Positions 39,901 to 48,488 of a stretch of DNA of 64,000 nt are shown in pieces. The stretch's first letter is position 1, and every line of letters begins with the position of its first letter. Source of the DNA: CAWFFV01 sp963814985. GTDB lineage: Bacteria > Chloroflexota > Ktedonobacteria > Ktedonobacterales > Ktedonobacteraceae. The DNA lies in contig CAWFFV010000002.1 in assembly GCA_963814985.1 (NCBI GenBank), positions 124,001 to 188,000 on the forward strand, written 5' to 3'. The notes under the pieces were generated by a model. That model made no database searches. It had not been told where the DNA came from and saw nothing but the letters and a program-made list of their open reading frames with translations. The position numbers and the translations under genes are program-made.

Positions 39901-40954
39901 GGTATAATCTTATGGCTCTCGTGGGGAGAAATCATCTTTCATGATCCGCTTTATTTTCTACATGGAGCTTTCGCCTCACAAAAACAGCCCCTCTCCTTGC
40001 TTCAACGCACAGAACATGGCAATCTTCCTATGGACATCTGGCTTTATAGCATAGACACCATCGAGATTTTTAGGTCTGTAACTTTTTGCTGACTCTTGTT
40101 GCAATTCTTCTCTTCTTGTACAGGCGATGGAAGGCACCATATACGCTAGCCATGCTTGCTTTCTTGTCACCTTTTGTTTTCTATATCGTTGCTCTCTTTG
40201 GTGGACAGGTAACATTGTTTGATAGCCACTCATCTTTTATCCACTGGGTATCATCCCTATTAGCGAGAGTGGTCACCTCTTCAACAGCCGCTTTGGCTCA
40301 GAGATGGTAGCACCAGCAGCAATTTTCATTGCAACCCTTGTTCCGACCGGGTCGAAGGCTATCACTCTTTTTCAACGCTCGGGAAAACTATTAGGAAGGG
40401 GTCTCCTGCTCCTCATCATTATATTGCAGTCAGGATGGGTTGCCTATGCCGGCACAGTCTCCATTATCTCAGAACAAACCCTCCGTTCTGCGTATTTGGC
40501 TACTCTATCAACGCATACCTTGCACAGCATTACAACGGGGAGCGCATTCTCCAGGTAAACCATCCCTTCCATCTTTCAGAATCAGAAAAGCGGCATTCAT
40601 CTTAGCGATATTGTCTATGAAGGATCTGGCTCACTTTGGACCCAGGCGCTACAACATCCAGAAACAAACGTCGGCTGGGTAATCTTCCAACCAGGAGATG
40701 ACGTAGCGAATGCAATGGATCGCACAGGTTCCACATTTTTTCGGAAATTCACACGCGTTGTTGTTGGCCCCTATTATGGATTGAGCCTCTACCAGAGGAA
40801 CGGACTATCGCCGTTGCCAATACACCCGCTTCCTTCATATCTGCTGAGTGAACAGCAATTCTGTGCTGCTAGTAACTATAAATACTCTGGAGAACGGTTT
40901 GAAATATCCCCCCTCTCCGCCAATGTACTCAGGCTTCCCATATTTATCAGATGA
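36911..40954 (+). pseudogene. Processive GT2 glycosyltransferase fused to GT39-like membrane transferase (heavily disrupted)
   Basis: ATG 36911 begins a ~1340-codon gene. The first 200 residues are Pro/Ser/Gln-rich with a 67-residue tandem repeat. A membrane pair (ITPGQITILAMIVICW and HLAMVIMTLGLVTLLYICGF) leads into a GT2 domain with FDAEDKPEP, TEDCDLGLR and QRSRWIKAYLQT, the D, TED and QxxRW set of cellulose-synthase-like enzymes, then four more helices. A second module resembles GT39/ArnT-type transferases (TYGDAFSHINIARSVLDS, GVWLPLPHILIA, LTRYDGWV, FNSRFGSEMVAPAA, VGWVIFQPGD). Frame changes occur near 37312, 37463, 37620, 37735, 39735, 40085 (a T5 run), 40240 and 40555. Polymerising and lipid-linked transferase modules in one chain would be unusual. 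Confidence 0.65.
36980..37450 (+). repeat. 201-bp tandem repeat, 2.3 copies, inside the glycosyltransferase gene
   Basis: Units start at 36980, 37181 and 37384. Unit 1 is 201 bp (67 codons); unit 2 is 203 bp because GGTTCTCCTCAATTT has become GGTTCTCCTCTCAATTT near 37310, a 2-bp insertion that breaks the frame. The units encode Pro/Ser-rich disordered sequence with MPGIPSSSGTSLFKAP. Confidence 0.85.
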
Positions 40955-41102
40955 GTAATCTCTTCATTTATCCATCAGCTATCCACATATGAGAGGTGAC
41001 ATAAACAAGTCTGACATTTGACAGTTTCGGTGCTTCTGTATCGTGGGCACGCCTACGTGAGATGGAATTAGCACTATAACGTTGAGAAGATAGAAGTAAA
41101 AA

Positions 41103-41545
41103 ATGACATGGTTACACACCTGTACTTACTATTTGCATATGCATTGTGCGCTACGCACTTGTGGGAGGTATTGGCATTCCGGTCCAATCTGGCTGCACTT
41201 GCGGGATTTCTCTATGTGATGGGCGATGGACTTTATCCCCTTGCTCTGGCTTGTTCCTTTGAGGTTAGCACAACCGTAAACTTCATCCTCAATCAGCTCT
41301 ATACGTATAAGGAACAAAAGCATCTGCATGCTTGGGGTTGGGTTAAACGTGCACTGAAAGCACAGGTGACCAGCTTATCAGCACTGGCAGTCACCTATGC
41401 TATTGCGCTTGCCTTTAAATATGGAGTACATGTTAACCCTTATGTGGCAAGCACCATTGGTATCGTTAGCGCCTTCTTCTACAATTTCATCATTTCTAAA
41501 CGATTTCGTCTTTGCCTGCGACAACGGAGCATCCTGAACAGTTGA
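41103..41545 (+). pseudogene. GtrA-family membrane protein (frame disrupted)
   Basis: GtrA proteins are small four-helix flippase-like partners of lipid-linked glycosyltransferases. The C-terminal three helices and the typical end (AFFYNFIISKRFRL) are intact, as is the FEVSTTVNFILNQLYTYK motif. The N-terminal RYALVGGIGIPV piece lies in another frame and joins NLAALAGFLYVMGDG if one C is removed from the CC at 41184-41185. The true start is unclear; ATG 41103 or one further upstream after another shift is possible. The next gene is a Dpm1-like GT2, the usual neighbour of GtrA. Confidence 0.75.
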
Positions 41546-41637
41546 CTCATCAGCCAACAAGCATTGGCCTGACGGCTCACTCATTCGGAGGTACTTCATC
41601 AGGGTACTTACAAAATGATCAGAGGAGAATACAAGAT

Positions 41638-42847
41638 ATGCAACTACCGGAGATGGCAGAAAGAGCCACAGGACCTGAATTATTAACTCCTACATCCCTA
41701 TCACCGAGTATAACAGTGTCAATTGTAGTACCTGTGATGAATGAATACCAGAATGTACGCCTTCTCTATGAGAAGCTATCGACAAAGCTCAATCAGCTCA
41801 GGAAACGCTATGAAGTAATATTTATCGATGATGGGAGTACGGATAAAACGTTTGTCGAATTGCAAAAATTGCACTATGAACATCCCGATATTGTACATGT
41901 TATTCGTTTCCGTAAAAACTTTGGCAAGACCCCGGCGCTTGTTGCGGGTTTTAGTCGCTGCCATGGTGATGTTGTGTTTACGATGGATGGAGATCTGCAA
42001 GATGATCCCGAGGAGATCCCTAATTTTCTCGCGAAACTTGATGAAGGATATGATCTTGTGACCGGCTGGAAATTTCCACGCCTGGACCCTCTCTCTAAAA
42101 CATTCCCTTCACGTATTTTCAATGGGCTGGTAAATTGCTTGACAAACCAGAGCTTGCATGATATCAACTGTGGTTTTAAAGCCTACCGTCGTGAAGTGCT
42201 TGAAGATATCCATTTGAAGCTCTACGGAGAATTCCATCTGTTTTTATCCCTGTGATAGCACACTGGCGAGGATTTCGGATAGCAGAGATCAAGGTGCGTC
42301 ACCACCCACGTACATTTGGTGTTTCGAAGTTTGGTGCACGAAGGTTTGCGCGCGGGCTGATAGACCTGCTTACTATCTGGTTCCTTACATCTTCTCTGCA
42401 CACCCCGCTGCGACTCTTCGGTAAATTGGGGGCCTGGACATTCTTGCTAGGTAGCCTTGTAGATGTCTTTGTGGTTATTCGTAGTCTTATCACTCAAGAG
42501 CCCATTCACAACCAACCATTACTCTTGCAGGCATTCTTTTGATGATCTTCGGTTTTCAATTTTTTGTAATTGGTTTGCTAGGGGAGATGGTTCGCTACTA
42601 TGCATTCCAATCCAGCGAGGAATATAGTATCAGGCATGAACTTGAATCTCGCAATACCCATCATGCAAATACAGCGTTTGCTCCTGCTGAGCCTCACATG
42701 CAATACCAAACACAACAGGCAGGGAGTCAGCCGCCTCAAGACTGGGGACAGCAGCGACTACAACCACAAAGGAACCAACTTGACGGCAACAAACATCATA
42801 CCCGAAACAGGCTTATCCCTTCCAGGCCGACTATTATCCCTTTGTAA
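41638..42847 (+). pseudogene. Dpm1/ArnC-like polyprenyl-phosphate glycosyltransferase (frame disrupted)
   Basis: ATG 41638 follows AGAGGAG. The GT2 domain shows SIVVPVMNEYQNV, FIDDGSTDKTF, RNFGKTPALVAGF-like KNFGKTPAL, and the metal-binding GDLQDDPEEIP. It resembles enzymes that move a sugar from a nucleotide donor to polyprenyl phosphate. After HWRGFRIAEIKVRHHPR come two membrane helices (LGAWTFLLGSLVDVFVVI and LLMIFGFQFFVIGLLGEM) and a Gln/His-rich tail. Frames change at the T5 run 42241-42245 (one T restores FFIPVIAHWRG) and at GG 42530-42531 (one G restores LLLQGILLMIF). With GtrA next door, it probably feeds a lipid-linked sugar to the GT39-like module upstream. Confidence 0.82.
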
Positions 42848-42863
42848 GCTATCGACCTAAAGC

Positions 42864-42900
42864 AGGAGTGCCTCCTACCAGGGCAACGCACTCCTTCTTT
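42864..42900. terminator. Terminator between convergent glycosyltransferase and coaX genes
   Basis: AGGAGTGC (42864-42871) pairs with GCACTCCT (42888-42895), followed by TCTTTTTAT on the plus strand. Confidence 0.75.
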
Positions 42901-43683
42901 TTATCCCCGTAGTTTTGTATATGCTATGCGCAAACCTTCCAGGGGTAAATACTGGTTAACATATTGGATTTCCGGAATGATGGGAGCCATCAATTGAGCT
43001 AATCCGCCGTGTGCAATAATTTTTACATCGCTCTCCTCGGTCACATCCGGTATCTCCTTACGCAGACGACCGATCAGGCCTTGCACTAATCCTACATGCC
43101 CATAGATAATTCCTGATTGCATATTGCCGATAGTATTTTTGCCCAGCGCTGAACTCGGAGGCGTCAAATCCACACGGTAAAGACGTGAAGCAGCACTACT
43201 TAAGGCTTCAGCCGAAATCACCAGTCCGGGTGCGATAGCTCCCCCCAGAAAGCTCCCATCAGCTGAGACAACATCAAAGGTTGTAGCAGTGCTAAATGCG
43301 ATGATAATAGCTGGTCCACCATAGAGGTGATAAGCGGCCAGCGTGGTCACAATGCGATCCGAACCAAGCTCCCAGGGGTTGTCGATCTGCAGACTAATCC
43401 CCAGATCCAGGTCATGGCTGATGACAAATGCCTCTTTCCCACAATAGTTCAGTGCTAAATCTTGAAAGACCGGCGTCAGAGGAGGCACCACACTTGACAT
43501 GATAATATCATTGATATCGGTTAGATGATAACCAGCATGACGCATCAAATCGCTCAGCACCATTGCATATTCATCGGTGGTACGCTGTCTGGCCGTTGAA
43601 ACGACCCAATGATGCTTCATCGTCATGCTCTGATAGAGACCAAACTTGATATTGGTGTTGCTGACATCAATGGCAAGCAACAT
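42901..43683 (-). CDS. coaX: Type III pantothenate kinase (atypical phosphate motifs)
   Basis: The product has 260 residues from ATG 43683 (GGAGGGG upstream). CoaX phosphorylates pantothenate, the first step of CoA synthesis. The ASKHA fold is plain: DVSNTNIKFGLY, the pantothenate/dimer motif GSDRI, FSTATTFDVV, then the GGAIAPGL loop and the late AHGGLAQLM. Two usual glycines are serine here (DxGNT reads DVSNT; D-x-GTA reads AFSTA), and the Asp before GTA is Ala. These positions normally contact ATP phosphates. The frame is intact, so this may be a divergent or weak enzyme, or these may be base errors. A short leftward gene follows the same direction upstream. Confidence 0.85.
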   Translation of the reverse strand: MLLAIDVSNTNIKFGLYQSMTMKHHWVVSTARQRTTDEYAMVLSDLMRHAGYHLTDINDIIMSSVVPPLTPVFQDLALNYCGKEAFVISHDLDLGISLQIDNPWELGSDRIVTTLAAYHLYGGPAIIIAFSTATTFDVVSADGSFLGGAIAPGLVISAEALSSAASRLYRVDLTPPSSALGKNTIGNMQSGIIYGHVGLVQGLIGRLRKEIPDVTEESDVKIIAHGGLAQLMAPIIPEIQYVNQYLPLEGLRIAYTKLRG

Positions 43684-43716
43684 AAACCCCTCCGTTTCTT
43701 ACAAGACGTTACACAC

Positions 43717-44400
43717 TTATGACTTAACGGCCTCTTGTGCAGAAGCAGCATATTGCTTGAGGAAGGCAGCGATCATAAAAGGATCACCATAGGCTCCATC
43801 ATTGACGATGATCACTTCTTCATTGGTGCGCGTATCAACAAAGCCTAGCGATGTAGGAGTGCGTTTTCGCCGACGAAGCCAACGCGCACCCGATGGAACT
43901 AATCCACGCCCTAATAAGAAACCTAGCATATTTTCTCCGCCGGAAGGAATCTGCTTGACCACCTGCCCCTGTGAAGAAGGTGGAGTACGATCAGGAGGAG
44001 GCAAACCACGGGCTGTGACATGGCGCATATATATCAGAGGCACATGCATAATTTTATTGCCTTCTTGCTTGACAAATTCATCCGGAGTGAGCACCATGAT
44101 ATGTCTATCTATCTGCATAAGACGACGTATATCGGAGATTAATGTCCACAGACTACCCAGACCAATAAATAAGAGAACTGCCAGTATAAGCGTGGTAATC
44201 ACAGCAAATAATAGGCCCTGCTGATAATTATAAGGGACCACAACAGAGAACATAGCTACGAATAGTCCCAGTCCAAGAAGAATACCAAAAGCCCACCCAA
44301 CCAGACCGATGGCGATTTTTTTGCGTAGGAGAGGGAATATAACCCAACCATGTGACTTGCTGTTAGCCCTGGCATGTGTGAGTATTGCGTCTGCTTCCAT
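43717..44400 (-). CDS. Two-helix membrane protein of unknown function
   Basis: I chose ATG 44400 because GGAG lies seven bases upstream; a longer frame to 44478 has no site. The product has 227 residues. Two membrane helices occupy ~35-85 (IGLVGWAFGILLGLGLFVAMF and LLFAVITTLILAVLLFIGLG). The soluble rest begins with a PH-like beta stretch (HIMVLTPDEFVKQEGNKIMHVPLIYMRH), then a Pro-rich, basic linker and a final alpha/beta part (SLGFVDTRTNEEVIIVNDGAYGDPFMIAAFL in pieces). The helix-PH-like order is seen in YdbT/bPH-type proteins, but that is only a likeness. It lies 33 bp upstream of coaX in the same direction, so they may share a transcript. Confidence 0.65.
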   Translation of the reverse strand: MEADAILTHARANSKSHGWVIFPLLRKKIAIGLVGWAFGILLGLGLFVAMFSVVVPYNYQQGLLFAVITTLILAVLLFIGLGSLWTLISDIRRLMQIDRHIMVLTPDEFVKQEGNKIMHVPLIYMRHVTARGLPPPDRTPPSSQGQVVKQIPSGGENMLGFLLGRGLVPSGARWLRRRKRTPTSLGFVDTRTNEEVIIVNDGAYGDPFMIAAFLKQYAASAQEAVKS

Positions 44401-44837
44401 CAAAAAACTCCAATATGGATATTTCTGCCCCGCGTTAGAGGACGGAAACATATACATCTTACAATGGTGAAATGACAATGTTTCCCTATTATATCAGAGA
44501 AACAACAGATGAGAAAATTATAACCGTGCGGTACAGTATCAGGGTACATCTGCCCAGGGGGTATCTCGCCTCCTGTATAGATACATGTGGTATCCTTATC
44601 TTAGGATAAAAGTAATACCTGAGGTCTGCTCGCCACCTGCGGTGGCTGCTCTTGTTTTATCTGTTGTTGCCTTGTGGCAGAAGTTGCGTCGCAACCTCTG
44701 CCACAGGCAATAAAACGCTCAAACGTCTGATCTGATGAGTTACAAAACATATTTCACTGACCAGAGATTGCCGTTTCTACACATTGTGAAAGAATTACAA
44801 GAAGATTTGAGAAATGGGCTTCATCAAGCGATGTTAG
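44401..44837. other. Intergenic region between divergent genes
   Basis: This 437-bp gap contains the palindrome at 44654-44716 and otherwise AT-rich DNA with the promoters of both divergent genes. No supported coding frame. Confidence 0.4.
44654..44716. repeat. Long palindrome, dispersed hairpin family (copy 5)
   Basis: Arms 44654-44688 and 44690-44716 meet at GTTGCG-T-CGCAAC. Pairing is close to complete apart from an 8-nt bulge in the left arm and a few mismatches. A GCCACC-TGC-GGTGGC hairpin precedes it (44632-44646), and TCTGATGAGTTAC follows. Unlike most copies it lies between divergent starts, so a terminator role is unlikely here. Confidence 0.8.
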
Positions 44838-45719
44838 ATGATGGATAATTATTTACGAATGACGACCGAGGCAGTAGCACACCACCTCCTCCAACGTTTT
44901 CAGCAGGAACACCCAATGTGGACCGATGACAGGACACCTCTTGATGAACTGGTTGCCTGGCTAGGCTTACATATTGAAACATTCCATCCCGATGATTACC
45001 CAAAAGGTACCTACGGATTTATGGATCCTGATGAAGATGAAAATCTGATCTGGCTACAGCGCGATTTACAAGGAACATTTCGCCGCTTTACTCTGGCACA
45101 TGAACTGGGACATGCTGTCCTCCATTGTCAGGGGAACAGACGCTTACAAAACCTGTCAGGTCATCTTTATCCACTCATCGCTAAGCAGGACACTCAGCAA
45201 AGCTTTCCCGAACCTTCGCGCAAAGATCCCTGCCATGAGAACGATGTACAGGCAGATATGAAAGGGCTATGTGAGCAGGAACCGTTCCAGGATACTCTCG
45301 GCATTGGTGAAACCTACGATCCCCGGAGTCAGCGCGAACTCGCGGCTAACATCTTCGCCGCCGAATTACTGATACCTCGTGAGCGAGTACGTGCCCTCTA
45401 TCTCACAGAGCACATCTCACCCAATACACTTGCCAACATCTTCGCAGTCTCCAATGCTGCGATGCTTAACAGACTGGCAACATTGCTCAAAGACCCACCA
45501 GTGGTAGCTCTTCCCATACAGGACAACCATTCGCCACATTCCACTAAAAAGGCATATGACAGAGTTTCAACAGGCCGCTATTACAGCACCAACACCTGCA
45601 CTCATTGTGGCAGGACCCGGCAGTGGCAAAACCAGTACGCTTATTGGTCGTACCGAATATATTATTCGCACACTTGGTATTCAAGCACAACATATTTTAG
45701 CACTTACCTTCTCGCGTAA
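44838..45719 (+). CDS. ImmA/IrrE-family metallopeptidase
   Basis: The zinc protease signature is clear: LAHELGHAVLH (HEXXH) and the downstream acidic helix ELAANIFAAELLIPRE. The N-terminus (MTTEAVAHHLLQRF, DELVAWLGLHIE) matches IrrE-type proteins, which cleave XRE-like repressors to switch on DNA-damage, phage or stress genes. A Glu/Gln/Asp-rich insert of ~60 residues lies between the two zinc motifs. As read, the last 55 codons run out of frame over the start of the helicase gene and look like nonsense; a one-base shift near 45530 would end the protein at TAA about 45546, just ahead of the helicase. Start ATG 44838 has no strong site. Confidence 0.85.
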   Translation: MMDNYLRMTTEAVAHHLLQRFQQEHPMWTDDRTPLDELVAWLGLHIETFHPDDYPKGTYGFMDPDEDENLIWLQRDLQGTFRRFTLAHELGHAVLHCQGNRRLQNLSGHLYPLIAKQDTQQSFPEPSRKDPCHENDVQADMKGLCEQEPFQDTLGIGETYDPRSQRELAANIFAAELLIPRERVRALYLTEHISPNTLANIFAVSNAAMLNRLATLLKDPPVVALPIQDNHSPHSTKKAYDRVSTGRYYSTNTCTHCGRTRQWQNQYAYWSYRIYYSHTWYSSTTYFSTYLLA

Positions 45720-48480
45720 AGCAGCTCAGGAGATGAGTGAACGTTTGCAACAGGTCCTCGGTGGGAATACGCTCCCCAAGGTCAGCACCTTCCATGCCTT
45801 CTGCGCCGATCTGTTGCGACAACATAGTAAGTTAGTGGGACTACGTCCAGATTTTGCACTGATCGATGAGGCTGAAGGATACTTCCTTCTACGGCAGCAG
45901 GCCAATAAAATGCGCTTATATCATTATCAGAAACTCCAATCGCCAGCATATTATTTTCCCGATATCTTGAAAGCTATCTCACGCGCAAAAGATGAGCTTG
46001 TTTCACCCGAAGCCTATGCACTCCTCGCTCAGCAGATGAAAGAGCAGGCAGATGATGAGGAAACACTCCTGAAGGCCGAAAAGGCTCTAGAGGTTGCCCA
46101 TATCTATGCTCTCTACCAGCAGGGATTGACTCAGCGTGGCGATACCGATTTTGGCGGATTACTCACGCTTACACTTCAACTTTTCCAACACTATCCAGAG
46201 GTGTTACACCAGCAACAGCAGAAATACCAGCATATTCTCGTTGATGAGTTCCAGGACGTTAATCGCGCAAGTGGTGTACTACTCCGTAATCTGGCAGGAC
46301 AAACACGGCGTGTATGGGTAGTAGGAGATGCAAATCAAGCAATTTATGGCTTTCGTGGTGCTTCTCCTGCAAACATTAGTCAATTTGAGATCGATTTTCC
46401 TGGGGCAGCCATATTACCACTTAACCGCAACTACCGTTCTCGTCCCGATCTGGTAGCCCTCGCCGAATCATTTCGTTGCGCACAATTGGAGCTTGATCAG
46501 AAGCCAGGAAAGAATCAACCAGTGCGGATAACACAACCGGATACCTATGTGACCCTGGCTAAAGCGACAGATGAGGCATGCGAGTTAGCCGGCCTGGTAC
46601 AGGATATTCGCTCTAAACATAGCAACGGCTACAACTATAAGGAGATGATTGTCCTGTGCCGAACACGAGCACACGCAAAAAAAGTCTCGCATGCCCTGGG
46701 CGAGGCAGACTTACCAGTCATTGAACGAGGAGGAACGCTTGAACAAGAGCATAGCAAAGATCTGCTCTCCATCGTTATGCTGCTGACTGATTCAACTGGC
46801 ATGGGCCTCTTACGTGCGGCTCGTCAAAGCGAACATCCCTTCACCCAGAAAGATATTGAAACATTGCTTTTGGCAGCACGCGAACAAAAGACCAGCCTGA
46901 GAATGCTGCTCTGCACGGGCGAAGTCCCGCTTAGTCTGAGTCTAGAAGGTCGCCGCTCTTTCAATCGTCTGTCAGAGATCATTCAAATATTACAGCATGC
47001 TCCTGATATCTGGTCACTCCTGGCTCAATATCTCTTCATCGAGACATCCCTACTACGAGGCCTACTCTGTCAACAGGAGAGTAAACAGAGGAAGACGATT
47101 CTTGCCGACTACGACAATCTTTTACAACTGGCACGACACTACGATCAACAACAACAGGTCCGCTTTCTACAACGAGAGCTGGAAGCGAACAAACAAGAGG
47201 AAGCACCGCCAGTTCCACCAACACTCGAAGAAAGTATCAAAGGTTTTCTAGAGTACCTTAGTCTCCTGGTACTATTACGGCAAGATGGTGGAAGCCGCCA
47301 GAGCTCTGAGGAGACCGATGAAGAGCAAGCAGATATTATTCGTGTTATGACTGTTCATGCCAGCAAAGGTCTGGAATTTCCTGTCGTGTATATGCCTGGA
47401 CTGGTACAACGGCGCTTTCCGATGCAGGCACGCTCCAGTCCCATCTCACCTCCAACAGGGATGATACCTCCGGGAAATGAGGGAAGTACAGCCCATAACA
47501 GCGGTGAGGCTTGCCTCTTTTATGTAGGTGTGACGCGGGCACGTGACCATCTGGTGCTCAGCTATAGTGAACGTTATGGTAAACTCAAATATAAACGTTC
47601 ATCTTACCTCGATGCGCTAGAGACCGAGTTACCAGCAGAGCGCCAGACCAAACTATACTGGGAAAATCAGCCAGTGGCGGCAACACCCGTAATCACCCAC
47701 CCACTCACTCCACCATCGCAGCCCGGTGAAAATTTCATCAACGTCATGAAACCCACAGTGCTAAGTGCCTCAGCCATTGACGCCTATCAGCGTTGCCCTC
47801 GCCAGTACGCCTACAGTACTATCTACCGTTTTACGGGCGAAGCAGATAGCTATCAACTATTCTGGCAAGCTACCCAAAAAACAGTTGAGACATTACGTAA
47901 GCAGATGCAAGCAAACAGTCATATTAAGCAACATCCTACACAAGAGGAAATCCAGGCGCTCTACACACAGCACTGGCAAGAACTGGGAGGCCATACCTTT
48001 CCCTTTGGACCAATGTATGAGGAGCATGGGCATGAAATTGTCGAAGCAGTACGCAAGAGGTTAGCTATACAAGATGAGATAACATGGAATGTACGCCCGA
48101 ACTATAAAGTAGACATTGCGGGTCAGACAGTCCATGTCACAGTTGATCGTGTTGAAATTTCAAATCAAACTGGCAAACCAATGAAGTTTGTACGTACTCG
48201 TTTCGGCAGACGTAAGGACAAACCGTCAGCAGAGACACGAGAATTGTTTTATATGCTTGCATCTCGACAATTTCATCCAGGACAAAATGTCGAGTTGCAC
48301 AGCCATAACATGAGTACGGACGAGACTATACCAATTACGATGACCGCGAAGAAAGAACAGAGCCTCTATGAAGAAGTTGAGCAAAGTATCCAGAGACTAG
48401 AACGCAACGAGTATCCTGCTCAACCAGTGGAGCCGTATCGTTGTCCGACATGCCCATTCTTCCTGATTTGTTCTGTGTGA
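45556..48480 (+). CDS. UvrD/PcrA-type superfamily I helicase with C-terminal Fe-S nuclease-like domain
   Basis: The product has 974 residues from ATG 45556. All helicase motifs are present: Walker A AGPGSGKTSTL, DEFQDVN, GDANQAIYGFRGASP, LNRNYRSRPDL, VMTVHASKGLEFPVVYMPG and YVGVTRARDHLVLSY. The last ~230 residues resemble the RecB-family nuclease of AddB/Cas4 type. An early RCPRQY Cys and a terminal CPTCPFFLIC (C-X2-C-X5-C) form a likely [4Fe-4S] site, and VTVDRVEI supplies the catalytic Asp position. The following strand reads FVRTRFGR, without the expected acidic-X-Lys, so cutting may be lost. It is translated right after the ImmA/IrrE peptidase, suggesting a DNA-repair or defence pair. Confidence 0.9.
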   Translation: MTEFQQAAITAPTPALIVAGPGSGKTSTLIGRTEYIIRTLGIQAQHILALTFSRKAAQEMSERLQQVLGGNTLPKVSTFHAFCADLLRQHSKLVGLRPDFALIDEAEGYFLLRQQANKMRLYHYQKLQSPAYYFPDILKAISRAKDELVSPEAYALLAQQMKEQADDEETLLKAEKALEVAHIYALYQQGLTQRGDTDFGGLLTLTLQLFQHYPEVLHQQQQKYQHILVDEFQDVNRASGVLLRNLAGQTRRVWVVGDANQAIYGFRGASPANISQFEIDFPGAAILPLNRNYRSRPDLVALAESFRCAQLELDQKPGKNQPVRITQPDTYVTLAKATDEACELAGLVQDIRSKHSNGYNYKEMIVLCRTRAHAKKVSHALGEADLPVIERGGTLEQEHSKDLLSIVMLLTDSTGMGLLRAARQSEHPFTQKDIETLLLAAREQKTSLRMLLCTGEVPLSLSLEGRRSFNRLSEIIQILQHAPDIWSLLAQYLFIETSLLRGLLCQQESKQRKTILADYDNLLQLARHYDQQQQVRFLQRELEANKQEEAPPVPPTLEESIKGFLEYLSLLVLLRQDGGSRQSSEETDEEQADIIRVMTVHASKGLEFPVVYMPGLVQRRFPMQARSSPISPPTGMIPPGNEGSTAHNSGEACLFYVGVTRARDHLVLSYSERYGKLKYKRSSYLDALETELPAERQTKLYWENQPVAATPVITHPLTPPSQPGENFINVMKPTVLSASAIDAYQRCPRQYAYSTIYRFTGEADSYQLFWQATQKTVETLRKQMQANSHIKQHPTQEEIQALYTQHWQELGGHTFPFGPMYEEHGHEIVEAVRKRLAIQDEITWNVRPNYKVDIAGQTVHVTVDRVEISNQTGKPMKFVRTRFGRRKDKPSAETRELFYMLASRQFHPGQNVELHSHNMSTDETIPITMTAKKEQSLYEEVEQSIQRLERNEYPAQPVEPYRCPTCPFFLICSV

Positions 48481-48488
48481 AGGAGATT

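Noticed and set aside
45556..45719. Real overlap of the ImmA/IrrE C-terminus with the helicase start
   Set aside because: The overlapping codons of the peptidase give nonsense with many Tyr/Ser/Thr, while the helicase frame holds Walker A.
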